64,000 nucleotides of DNA from Streptomyces sp. 35G-GA-8 (GTDB taxonomy: Bacteria; Actinomycetota; Actinomycetes; Streptomycetales; Streptomycetaceae), in contig NZ_JAMHJQ010000011.1 in NCBI RefSeq assembly GCF_023534745.1, positions 62,001 to 126,000 on the forward strand, read 5' to 3'. The first letter of the stretch is position 1, and the number at the start of each line of letters is the position of its first letter. The translations under genes were made by a program, and so were the position numbers. Below are positions 1 through 6,776 of this stretch, piece after piece. The notes under the pieces are model-generated. The model made no database searches. It saw nothing but the letters and a program-made list of their open reading frames with translations, and was not told where the DNA came from.

Positions 1-201
1 GCGCCCCGGGTGGCGGACGGACCCCGGGAGCCGTGCCGATGCAACCGCATCACGGCGGCATGGCCCGCGTTCCGGCGCACTGAACGACCCGCACATCCGC
101 AGCACCTCAACACTCTCAACACCCGCAGGAACCGCAGGAACCGCCAACACCGCAGTCCGCCGCACCGACGTCCCCAGAGCCGGTCCGGGAGCCGCACAAA
201 A

Positions 202-244
202 CGCGCGGGGCAGTCAGACGACACCAGTCTGACTGCCCCGCGCG
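202..244. terminator. Perfect 18-bp stem hairpin, probable terminator
   Basis: Arms 202-219 (starting CGCGCGGGGCAGTC) and 227-244 are perfectly complementary over 18 bp with a 7-nt loop (220-226). There is no T-tract, as is usual for Streptomyces terminators. It probably ends a transcript entering from the left edge of the window, but its direction cannot be set from the sequence. Confidence 0.7.
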
Positions 245-257
245 TCGCGTACCGGCC

Positions 258-332
258 CCCTGATGGCCTTCTGACGACTCCCTGACGGCCCTCTGACGGG
301 CCCTGAGGGGCCCCTGACGGCCTGTGGGCGAT
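258..332. repeat. Degenerate CTGACGGCC direct repeats
   Basis: About five copies of a CCCTGA(C/T)GGCC-like unit follow one another right after the hairpin, with one copy folding on itself (GGGCCCTGAGGGGCCC). Function unknown; it may be slippage-derived spacer sequence or a set of protein-binding half-sites. Confidence 0.5.
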
Positions 333-515
333 CAGCCGGGGCCCGGGGGTGGGTCGGAGCCCGTTCCGGCGCGGGGGCGCTCGCACCGGCGCGCGAGGAA
401 CCGCGCAGACCGGTCCATTCGTCTCTGTGGCCATTTTCCAGCGCAGTCACGGCATTTGGTGGCAGTCTGCTGAGCAGTAGATACGTACAGCTACGCAGCC
501 GGAGGTGCAGTTTCC

Positions 516-1373
516 GTGGCGTCCAACGTCAATCCCACCGTCAGGCGACGCCGATTGGGCCAGGAGTTGCGCCGGCTCCGCGAGCTGAAGGGCATGACGG
601 CCGAGGAGGTGGCGGAGCGCCTGCTGGTCTCCCAGTCGAAGATCAGCCGCCTGGAGAACGGCCGCCGTTCCATCAGCCAGCGCGATGTCCGTGACCTGTG
701 CGGAGTGTACGAGGTCGAGGACCAGCGCATCGTGGACTCGCTGATGCAAATGGCCAAGGACTCCCGTCAGCAGGGCTGGTGGCACGCCTTCGGCGACATC
801 CCGTACAGCGTGTACATCGGTCTGGAGACGGACGCGGCGTCCCTGCGGGTGTACGAACCCCAGGTCGTCCCCGGGCTGCTCCAGACCCGGCCGTACGCGG
901 AGGCGCTCATCAACGGCGCGCTGCCCGAATCCCCGGTGCTCGACGTCGAGAAGCGCGTCGGGGTCCGACTGCGACGGCAGGACCGCATCAGCACGCCCGA
1001 GGACCCGCTGCGGCTGTGGGCGGTGGTGGACGAGGCGGCGCTGCGCCGCCGGGTCGGCGACCGGCAGCTGATGCGTGAGCAGTTGGAACACCTCGTCGAG
1101 CAGTCACAGCTCCCGCATGTGACGGTGCAGGTGCTGCCCTTCGACATGGGGGCGCATCCCGGAATCACCGGACATTACGCGATTCTTGAATTCCCGGACG
1201 CCTCGGACTCCAGCGTGGTCTACATCGAGGGCGTGACGAGCGACCTTTATCTGGAGAAGGCGAATGATGTGCAGCGCTACAGCGTGATGTACGAGCACCT
1301 GCGCGCACAGGCCCTGAACGCCGATCAGACCCGGCAGTTCATCGCGGATATCGCCAAGGAATATGCCCGCTAG
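516..1373 (+). CDS. XRE-family HTH regulator with C-terminal DUF5753
   Basis: 285 aa. The N-terminal lambda-repressor-type helix-turn-helix lies at about residues 12-66 (LRELKGMTAEEVAERL, then the recognition stretch VSQSKISRLENGRR). The rest, about 95-275, is the DUF5753 ligand/partner domain found in the large Streptomyces family of paralogous regulators. The GTG start at 516 is supported by GGAGG at 501-505. The next gene on the same strand encodes a DUF397 protein (1719), the usual partner; in characterised pairs of this kind the small DUF397 protein binds or antagonises the XRE protein. Which genes this pair controls cannot be told here. Family assignment is secure; ligand and targets are unknown. 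Confidence 0.93.
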   Translation: MASNVNPTVRRRRLGQELRRLRELKGMTAEEVAERLLVSQSKISRLENGRRSISQRDVRDLCGVYEVEDQRIVDSLMQMAKDSRQQGWWHAFGDIPYSVYIGLETDAASLRVYEPQVVPGLLQTRPYAEALINGALPESPVLDVEKRVGVRLRRQDRISTPEDPLRLWAVVDEAALRRRVGDRQLMREQLEHLVEQSQLPHVTVQVLPFDMGAHPGITGHYAILEFPDASDSSVVYIEGVTSDLYLEKANDVQRYSVMYEHLRAQALNADQTRQFIADIAKEYAR

Positions 1374-1718
1374 CGGACCCTGAGTCCGAGCGGGCTTCCG
1401 AGCGGGCTTTCGAGCCGTATACCGGCTGCCGGATCCAGAGGAGCCGGCCGGCGGCCGGTCGGTGATTGACCGGTGGCCGATCAGCGGTTTCAACGGAGCC
1501 CGCCACCATGTCATTTGCGTGAAATGTCGAATACGCCCACTTCCCCGCGCCGAGCGAGGGGAAGGTACACCTCCGCTACCTGAATGCGGAAGACCCCCAG
1601 GGGATAAGCCATCAGGACGAGTGAACGCCCGTCCCGCCCATGGAGTGGGGCTAGTAGCGTCGATCATGCCAGCAGGAAGTTGGCGCTATTTCACCCCCAT
1701 TGCTGAACCGGAGCGAAC
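1374..1718 (+). other. Intergenic region between the XRE and DUF397 genes
   Basis: I see no gene. Just after the XRE stop there are short direct repeats of a GAGCGGGCTT unit. The 345-bp spacing suggests that the DUF397 gene has its own promoter rather than sitting in a tight operon. No confident -35/-10 pair was identified. Confidence 0.5.
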
Positions 1719-1928
1719 ATGGCAATTCTTCAGGGCGCTACGGACACGTGGATCAAGTCCTCGTACTCCGGCGGAAACGGCGCGTGCGTAGAGGTCAAGT
1801 CCCCCGTCGTCCAGGCCATTGCCGTCCGGGATTCGAAGGACCCCGAAGGTCCCTCGATCTCCTTTGTCCCCACCTCATGGAATGCCTTTGTGCAGGAAAT
1901 GAACAAGGGCGCCTTCGACCTCGGCTGA
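1719..1928 (+). CDS. DUF397 domain protein, small partner of the XRE regulator
   Basis: 69 aa. It shows the DUF397 hallmarks: a W-x-K-S-S-Y-S-G-x-x-G-x-C-V-E-V segment near the N-terminus (residues 11-26), then I-A-V-R-D-S-K-D-P-x-G-P and a closing W-x-x-F. DUF397 proteins are small cytoplasmic proteins typically encoded beside XRE/DUF5753 regulators and form regulator-antiregulator pairs affecting development and antibiotic production. It is encoded 345 bp after such a regulator on the same strand, which supports a pair. It has no DNA-binding motif of its own. The exact effect on the partner is inferred from the family. Confidence 0.9.
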   Translation: MAILQGATDTWIKSSYSGGNGACVEVKSPVVQAIAVRDSKDPEGPSISFVPTSWNAFVQEMNKGAFDLG

Positions 1929-1962
1929 GGTCATTCGGCGCCCTGCACCCGCACCACGGAAA

Positions 1963-2003
1963 GAGCCCTCTCGACCGGTCCGCCGTCCTGGCCGAGGGGG
2001 CTC
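1963..2003 (+). terminator. Terminator-like hairpin after the DUF397 gene
   Basis: Arms 1963-1976 (GAGCCCTCTCGACC) and 1990-2003 pair over 14 positions with one wobble and one mismatch; the loop is 13 nt. It lies 35 bp after the DUF397 stop codon, a normal terminator position. Confidence 0.6.
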
Positions 2004-2179
2004 GGCCATGCCCGGCGCCGGCCTCCCCGCCCTCTCCGCCTCATCTTCCGCTCTGTCACGTCCTCGCATTCCCGGCCGCATGGGACCCGCATCCCCTGCG
2101 GTCATTTTCGTTGTGGCCGAAGCCTGACGAAGTGCTCGCTCATCGTGTGGGCGCCGTCACGTTCACGACAACGCCCCAA

Positions 2180-2219
2180 CAGGTCAAGAACAAGTAAAAT
2201 CGTTCTGCGTTCTGACCTG
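2180..2219. promoter_or_regulatory. Inverted repeat in an A-rich context upstream of the symporter gene
   Basis: CAGGTCAAGAAC (2180-2191) and GTTCTGACCTG (2209-2219) form an 11-bp inverted repeat with one bulged A, separated by 17 nt that include TAAAAT. This is unusually AT-rich for the genome. It could be an operator or an RNA hairpin upstream of the transporter; no known motif was recognised. Confidence 0.4.
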
Positions 2220-2370
2220 AGTTCACATTTATGACCGGCGGGACCCTTGACCAGCCGCCGCGCCAGGCGGTTCAATCCCCGAAGTCCCCGCTCCCGCACG
2301 GGGAACCGGCGACCGGACGAACTGACGAAGAGCACTCGACGTTCATAAGGCGGACCCCTGGAGGGGGCAC

Positions 2371-3963
2371 ATGAACAGCCTCGACTGGATCGTGCTCATC
2401 GCATACTTCGGTGTGATGGTCGCGATCGGCCTCTGGTCGCACAAGCGCGTGGACAACGTCAGCGACTTCTTCACCGCGGGCGGCAAGATGCCCTGGTGGC
2501 TTTCCGGTATCTCGCACCACATGTCCGGTTACAGCGCGGTGATGTTCACGGGATACGCGGGCATCGCCTATATCTACGGTGTCACCTCATTCGTGACCTG
2601 GTCACTCCCGATCGCCATCGGCATCGGGATCGGCGCCAAGCTCTTCGCGCCCCGGCTCAACCGGCTGCGCTCGCGGCTCCATGTCGCGTCGCCGCTCGAA
2701 TACCTCAAGAACCGCTACGACCTGAAGACACAGCAGGCGCTCGCCTGGTCGGGGCTGCTGCTGAAGATCGTGGACGTGGGCGCCAAGTGGGCGGCCATCG
2801 CCACCCTGCTCTCCGTCTTCACCGGGATCTCCCTCAACCAGGGCATCCTCATCACCGGTGTCATCACCGGTATTTACTGCACCGTCGGCGGGCTCTGGGC
2901 CGACGCCCTCACGGAGCTGGGGCAGTTCATCATCCAGCTCTTCGCCGGTATCGCGATGCTCGTCGCCGTCATGAGCAAGCTGGGCGGCTTCAGCGCCCTG
3001 TGGACGGTCTGGGACAAGCTCCCCGAGGGGCACGCGGAACCGACGGCCGGGCCGTACACCGTGACGTTCCTGCTGGCCTTCCTCTTCATCAAGACATTCG
3101 AGTACAACGGCGGCATGTGGAACCAGGCCCAGCGCTACATGGCGACGGCCAACGCCCGTGAGGCGACCCGCTCGGCCCGGCTCTCCGCCGTCCTCTGGCT
3201 CGTCTGGCCGCTGGTCCTCTTCTTCCCGATGTGGTGCGCGCCGCTGCTGGTGGAGGCGCAGAAGCCGGACGCGTCCGACTCGTACGCCCTGATGACCGAA
3301 CAGCTGCTGCCGCACGGTCTGCTGGGCCTGGTCATCGTCGGCTTCTTCTCGCACACCATGGCCATGTGCTCCTCCGACGCCAACGCCATCGCGGCGGTCT
3401 TCACCCGGGACATCGCGCCCGTCGTCTCGAAGGCGGCACGCGGCTGGTCGGAGAGGGCGGGGCTGATGGCGGCGCGGCTGTCGACGATCGCGTTCCTGGC
3501 GCTGTCGATGGCGATCGCCACACAGGTCAACTCGCCGACGTTCAAGGACATCATCACCGTCGTGATCAAGTGGGTGGCCGGGCTGATGGGCCCGATCGCG
3601 ATCCCGTTCATGCTCGGTCTGCTCAAGCCGTTCCGCAGGTCGGGACCGACCGCGGCGCTGACCAGCTGGGCGCTGGGGCTGCTGGCCTTCTGGCTGGTCA
3701 ACTACCCCATCAACTGGAGCGTCGACGGCGGTGTGCCCCTCCAGTACCAGGTATCGGTCCCGCTCGCGGTCTCGCTGGTGCTCTACATCGTGATCGGTTT
3801 CCTGAAGCCGGAGGAGTCCGACGAGCGCGAGGTGCTGCTGGCCCGGATCAACGGGGAGGGCGACGGCGACGGTTCCGAGCTGACCGCGGCCTCGCTGCGG
3901 GTGCCGGCGCCCACCGAGCCGGGTGACGCGAGGACGACGGACAGGAAGGGCTCGGACGGCTGA
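2371..3963 (+). CDS. Sodium:solute symporter family (SSS/SLC5) permease
   Basis: 530 aa integral membrane protein with about 13 hydrophobic segments spread from residue 5 to 475. The start LDWIVLIAYFGVMVAIGLW followed by S-D-F-F-T-A-G-G-K-M-P-W-W is the classic first-helix and loop pattern of SSS transporters, which couple Na+ entry to uptake of sugars, amino acids, carboxylates or vitamins. The hydrophilic tail (from about 485) is cytoplasmic. GGAGGGGG immediately precedes the ATG. The gene stands alone between a terminator-like stem and a bidirectional terminator at 3997-4039, so the substrate cannot be inferred from neighbours. Confidence 0.9.
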   Translation: MNSLDWIVLIAYFGVMVAIGLWSHKRVDNVSDFFTAGGKMPWWLSGISHHMSGYSAVMFTGYAGIAYIYGVTSFVTWSLPIAIGIGIGAKLFAPRLNRLRSRLHVASPLEYLKNRYDLKTQQALAWSGLLLKIVDVGAKWAAIATLLSVFTGISLNQGILITGVITGIYCTVGGLWADALTELGQFIIQLFAGIAMLVAVMSKLGGFSALWTVWDKLPEGHAEPTAGPYTVTFLLAFLFIKTFEYNGGMWNQAQRYMATANAREATRSARLSAVLWLVWPLVLFFPMWCAPLLVEAQKPDASDSYALMTEQLLPHGLLGLVIVGFFSHTMAMCSSDANAIAAVFTRDIAPVVSKAARGWSERAGLMAARLSTIAFLALSMAIATQVNSPTFKDIITVVIKWVAGLMGPIAIPFMLGLLKPFRRSGPTAALTSWALGLLAFWLVNYPINWSVDGGVPLQYQVSVPLAVSLVLYIVIGFLKPEESDEREVLLARINGEGDGDGSELTAASLRVPAPTEPGDARTTDRKGSDG

Positions 3964-3996
3964 GGCCGAGGTCACGGGTACCTCTCCGGGACCGCC

Positions 3997-4039
3997 GTGC
4001 GGCGGGTACGGGCGTACGTCACGCCCGTACCCGCCGCAC
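3997..4039. terminator. Perfect 19-bp stem bidirectional terminator
   Basis: Arms 3997-4015 and 4021-4039 (GTGCGGCGGGTACGGGCGT and its complement) pair perfectly around a 5-nt loop. It lies between two converging genes (stops at 3963 and 4073) and most likely terminates both. Three copies of a CTCGCGTCAGGA-like unit follow at 4040-4076. Confidence 0.85.
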
Positions 4040-4072
4040 CCTCGCGTCAGGACCTCGCGTCAGGACCCCGCG

Positions 4073-5188
4073 TCAGCCGCGCGGATAGCGGATGAGCCAG
4101 CCCGAGGCCGCGCTGCCCGGGCTGTGCAGCGCCGGGCCCTGGGTCATCTCCATCGCGAAGTCGTCGGCGATCTCCAGCAGGGTGGGCCGGCCCTCCAGCT
4201 CCGCCAGCCACGCGGGCGGCAGCGCCGTCTCGCCGTGCAGCGCCCCGAGCAGCGCGCCGCAGAGCGTGCCGGTCGCCGCCGACGGGCCGTCGTGGTTGAC
4301 GGCAAGGCGCAGCCCCTGGCGGATGTCCTCGGCCACCAGGGCGCAGTAGACGGCGACGGCGAGCGCCGACTCCGCGGTACGTCCCTCGCCGAGCGAGGCG
4401 ATCCGTTCCGGGCCCGGGATCCCCTGCCGTACGGCGCCGAGCGCCTGCTGAAGGGCGTCCGAGACCGGCTGGTGCCCCGGGCGCGGGGTGAGCTGGGCGA
4501 GAGCGCGCTGCACGCCCGCGTCCAGCGTCTCGCCGCGTGCCAGGGCGTGCACGATCACCGCGAAGGCGCCCGCCGACAGATACGCCCCCGGGGAGCCGTG
4601 CGTCTGCACGGCGCACTCCACGGCGAGCTGGCACACCAACTGCGGCTCCCAGCCCACGAGCAGCCCGAACGGCGCGGACCGTACGAGGGCGCCCGAGTCG
4701 CGCGCGATGGTGTTCTTGGGCTTGTCGAGTGTGCCCATGATGGTGTCGCCGAGCCCGGTGAGACAGGAGATGGTCGGGTCGCGGCGCGCGTACAGCCACT
4801 CCTCCTGGGCGAGCCAGCCGCCGTCCTTGCGGCGCAGATCCGGCCCCCAGTCCCGCTGGGTCGCCGCCCAGCGCAGATGCGCGCGGTGCACATCGGTCGG
4901 CGGATGCCAGGCGCCGGTGTCCCTGCGGACCTGGGCGCGGATCAGCCCGTCGACGGTGAACAGGGTCAGCTGAGTCGCCGAGCCGACCGCGCCGCGGCGG
5001 CCGAAGGCGGGCACGAAGTCGTTCACGGCGCCCTCTCCGTGGGCGGCCCTGATCTCGTCGAGCGTGAGCGCGGAGACTCCGGTGCCGAGCGCGTCCCCGA
5101 TGGCGCCGCCGAGCAGACAGCCCCGCACCCGGCTGCGGAAATCCTGCTGTTCCGCACGGCCCCAGATGGCTCCGGACGGTGTGCTCAC
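4073..5188 (-). CDS. ADP-ribosylglycohydrolase-fold protein lacking the metal-binding aspartates
   Basis: 371 aa from a GTG at 5188, chosen because GGGAGGGAG lies just upstream; the frame is open 17 codons further. The fold is DraG/ARH-like: G-G-A-I-G-D-A-L-G at residues 28-35, QLTLFTVDGLIRA at 73-85, and a C-terminal HDG...GALLGA helix. Active family members bind two Mg2+ through a T-D-D-T motif and a D-x-D-S motif and remove ADP-ribose from proteins or small molecules. Here the first motif reads G-S-A-T (69-72), and the second, normally H-D-G-D-S-D-S-T, reads H-D-G-P-S-A-A-T. All four ligand positions are changed, so hydrolase activity is doubtful; a binding or regulatory role is an inference. 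Single gene, convergent with the symporter. Confidence 0.85.
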   Translation of the reverse strand: MSTPSGAIWGRAEQQDFRSRVRGCLLGGAIGDALGTGVSALTLDEIRAAHGEGAVNDFVPAFGRRGAVGSATQLTLFTVDGLIRAQVRRDTGAWHPPTDVHRAHLRWAATQRDWGPDLRRKDGGWLAQEEWLYARRDPTISCLTGLGDTIMGTLDKPKNTIARDSGALVRSAPFGLLVGWEPQLVCQLAVECAVQTHGSPGAYLSAGAFAVIVHALARGETLDAGVQRALAQLTPRPGHQPVSDALQQALGAVRQGIPGPERIASLGEGRTAESALAVAVYCALVAEDIRQGLRLAVNHDGPSAATGTLCGALLGALHGETALPPAWLAELEGRPTLLEIADDFAMEMTQGPALHSPGSAASGWLIRYPRG

Positions 5189-5434
5189 GCGCCACTCCCT
5201 CCCCTGTGCCTCCGAGCGACCGCACAAACTGCGCAGCACTGTAATCGACCGGGAACAGCGGGTTGAGGGCGCGCTTCGCGCTCGCTGGTGCGGGGTGGGG
5301 CGGTATGGGCGGCGGACGCCCGGCAGGTCGGTTTTGGGCGGCCGGGCCGGGTGCGAAGGTTTCGTGACGGTTACGCGGGGCCCTCGGGGCCCTTAGCGCG
5401 GTGCTGTCCGGAGGCCGGGGTCATGAGGCCGGGG

Positions 5435-6679
5435 TCATACGGACGCCGGGCTACGGCCCGGACGCTCGCGCTGCCGCATGGCGGGCCGCTCCAGATGGGT
5501 GGCGGCGCGCAGCAGCCATTCGACCGGGCCCATCCGGAACCGCCGCATCCACCAGGCGCTCCACACCACTTGTACGGAGTAGATGGCCACCGCGATGCCG
5601 AGAACCGCCGCGTACGGCACACGGCCGATGAGCCCGAGGCCGATCCCCGTGAAGATCAGTACGCACAGCAGCGACTGGCTCAGATAGTTGGTCAGCGCCA
5701 TCCGCCCCGGCCGGGCGAGCACCTCGGCCAGCCGCGCGCCGCGCGCGGTCCTGAACACGCGCAGGAGCGTGGCGACATACGCGGCGGTGAGGAACGGCGC
5801 GCTCACGAGATGCGCGGCGTTGGCGAAGAGGTTGTCGTGCCCGCCGAAGGTGTAGAAAACCGAGCCCGCCAGCCCGACGGGGAAGCCGATGAGCTGGATG
5901 AGCCTCAGCTTCCCCTCCTGGGCGGCGGGGTCGGCCAGCACGCGCCGCTTGCCGGCGGCCAGCCCCACCAGGAAGGCGGAGAACGCCAGCGGCCCCTGGA
6001 AGAACAGGATCAGCGGGAACGAGGTCCCCAGCGAGGAGATCCGCTCGCCGATGACCGACCCGAAGCCGCCGCGCATCGCCTCGGTGCCCGCCCTGCCGTC
6101 GGCGAGCATCCTGGCCTGCTCGGCGGCGGTGGGGGTCGCGGAGGCACCGTCGATGAGCATCACGAGGACGGCCACGGTCAGGAACAGCAGCGCGATCGTG
6201 CCGGTGATGATCCCGGCCACCCACAGCGCGCGGCGGGGCGAGATGCCGCGCACCAGGAAGAGCAGCAGACCGAGCACGGCGTAGGTGACGAGGATGTCGC
6301 CGTAGAACAGCAGGACCGCGTTGGCGACACCTATCAGGAACAGCCCGCCGAGCCGGCGCAGAAAGCGGGGCCGGAAGGTGAGCCCGCGCGCGGCGGCGGA
6401 GTTGAGCTGGAGGGTGAAGCTGTAGCCGAAGAGGAAGGCGAAGAGGAGATAGAACTTCGACTCGAAGACGAACCGGACGACGTTCTCCGCGACATCGTCG
6501 TGCCAGGCGAGCCGGGCCGGATCGGGCACGTCCAGCAGGGTGTAACCGCTGGCGAAGAACGGGATGTTGACCATCAGGATGCCGAAGAGCGCGAAGCCGC
6601 GCAGCGCGTCGACATCCGCGAGCCGCGCGGTCGCGGGCGCACCCGCGTCGGCCGGGCCGGTCTGGGACGGTGGTGTCAT
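5435..6679 (-). CDS. DUF418 family membrane protein
   Basis: 414 aa with about ten membrane segments. The start region L-A-D-V-D-A-L-R-G-F-A-L-F-G-I-L-M-V-N is the conserved opening of the acyltransferase-3-like/DUF418 membrane family, and the C-terminal half carries the DUF418 pattern (N-Y-L-S-Q-S, then a W-x-x-W-W-M-R-R-F-R-M-G-P-x-E-W-L-L-R close). Function is unknown; homologues are inner-membrane proteins of probable transport or envelope roles. The ATG at 6679 is preferred because longer versions would run into the neighbouring gene. No Shine-Dalgarno is visible, but TAGCGT lies 8 nt before the ATG, suggesting a leaderless mRNA. Confidence 0.88.
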   Translation of the reverse strand: MTPPSQTGPADAGAPATARLADVDALRGFALFGILMVNIPFFASGYTLLDVPDPARLAWHDDVAENVVRFVFESKFYLLFAFLFGYSFTLQLNSAAARGLTFRPRFLRRLGGLFLIGVANAVLLFYGDILVTYAVLGLLLFLVRGISPRRALWVAGIITGTIALLFLTVAVLVMLIDGASATPTAAEQARMLADGRAGTEAMRGGFGSVIGERISSLGTSFPLILFFQGPLAFSAFLVGLAAGKRRVLADPAAQEGKLRLIQLIGFPVGLAGSVFYTFGGHDNLFANAAHLVSAPFLTAAYVATLLRVFRTARGARLAEVLARPGRMALTNYLSQSLLCVLIFTGIGLGLIGRVPYAAVLGIAVAIYSVQVVWSAWWMRRFRMGPVEWLLRAATHLERPAMRQRERPGRSPASV

Positions 6680-6687
6680 ACCGTACG

Positions 6688-6693
6688 ACGCTA
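6688..6693 (-). promoter_or_regulatory. Candidate -10 element of a leaderless promoter (DUF418 gene)
   Basis: On the minus strand TAGCGT ends 8 nt before the ATG at 6679, and there is no Shine-Dalgarno between. That is the arrangement of leaderless actinobacterial genes, where transcription starts at the A of ATG. No clear -35 was identified. Confidence 0.4.
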
Positions 6694-6776
6694 CGGTCGG
6701 CCGCCGGGGCGCCGCATCCGACCAAAGTAGGTCCCCGGGATCCTTCTGTCTCTCCTGGGGAGTGCTCCGCTCCGGC

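Larger units (their letters stand above)
1..515. other. Gene-free left edge and upstream region of the first regulator
   Basis: I see no convincing gene here; the open frames on both strands are Arg/Pro-rich with no family signature. It holds a strong hairpin (202-244), a run of CTGACGG-type repeats (258-332), and less GC-rich sequence from about 425 to 510 that should contain the promoter of the XRE gene starting at 516. Confidence 0.6.
1929..2370 (+). other. Intergenic region upstream of the symporter gene
   Basis: No gene seen in 442 bp. It contains a terminator-like stem (1963-2003), an A-rich stretch with an imperfect inverted repeat (2180-2219), and a possible promoter with TTGACC at 2247-2252 and TTCAAT at 2271-2276 (18-bp spacer; the -10 is weak). 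The ribosome binding site GGAGGGGG (2360-2367) lies just before the ATG at 2371. Confidence 0.5.

Noticed and set aside
10-285. Open reading frame on the + strand at the left edge
   Set aside because: Arg/His/Pro-rich, overlaps the perfect hairpin, no ribosome binding site and no family pattern.
258-332. Idea that the CTGACGG repeats form a CRISPR array
   Set aside because: Units are 10-12 bp with no spacer regularity, and no cas genes are present.
2496-3975. Long frames overlapping the symporter gene on both strands
   Set aside because: Shadow frames of a high-GC gene; Arg/His/Gly-rich and without motifs, while the symporter frame has membrane helices and family signatures.
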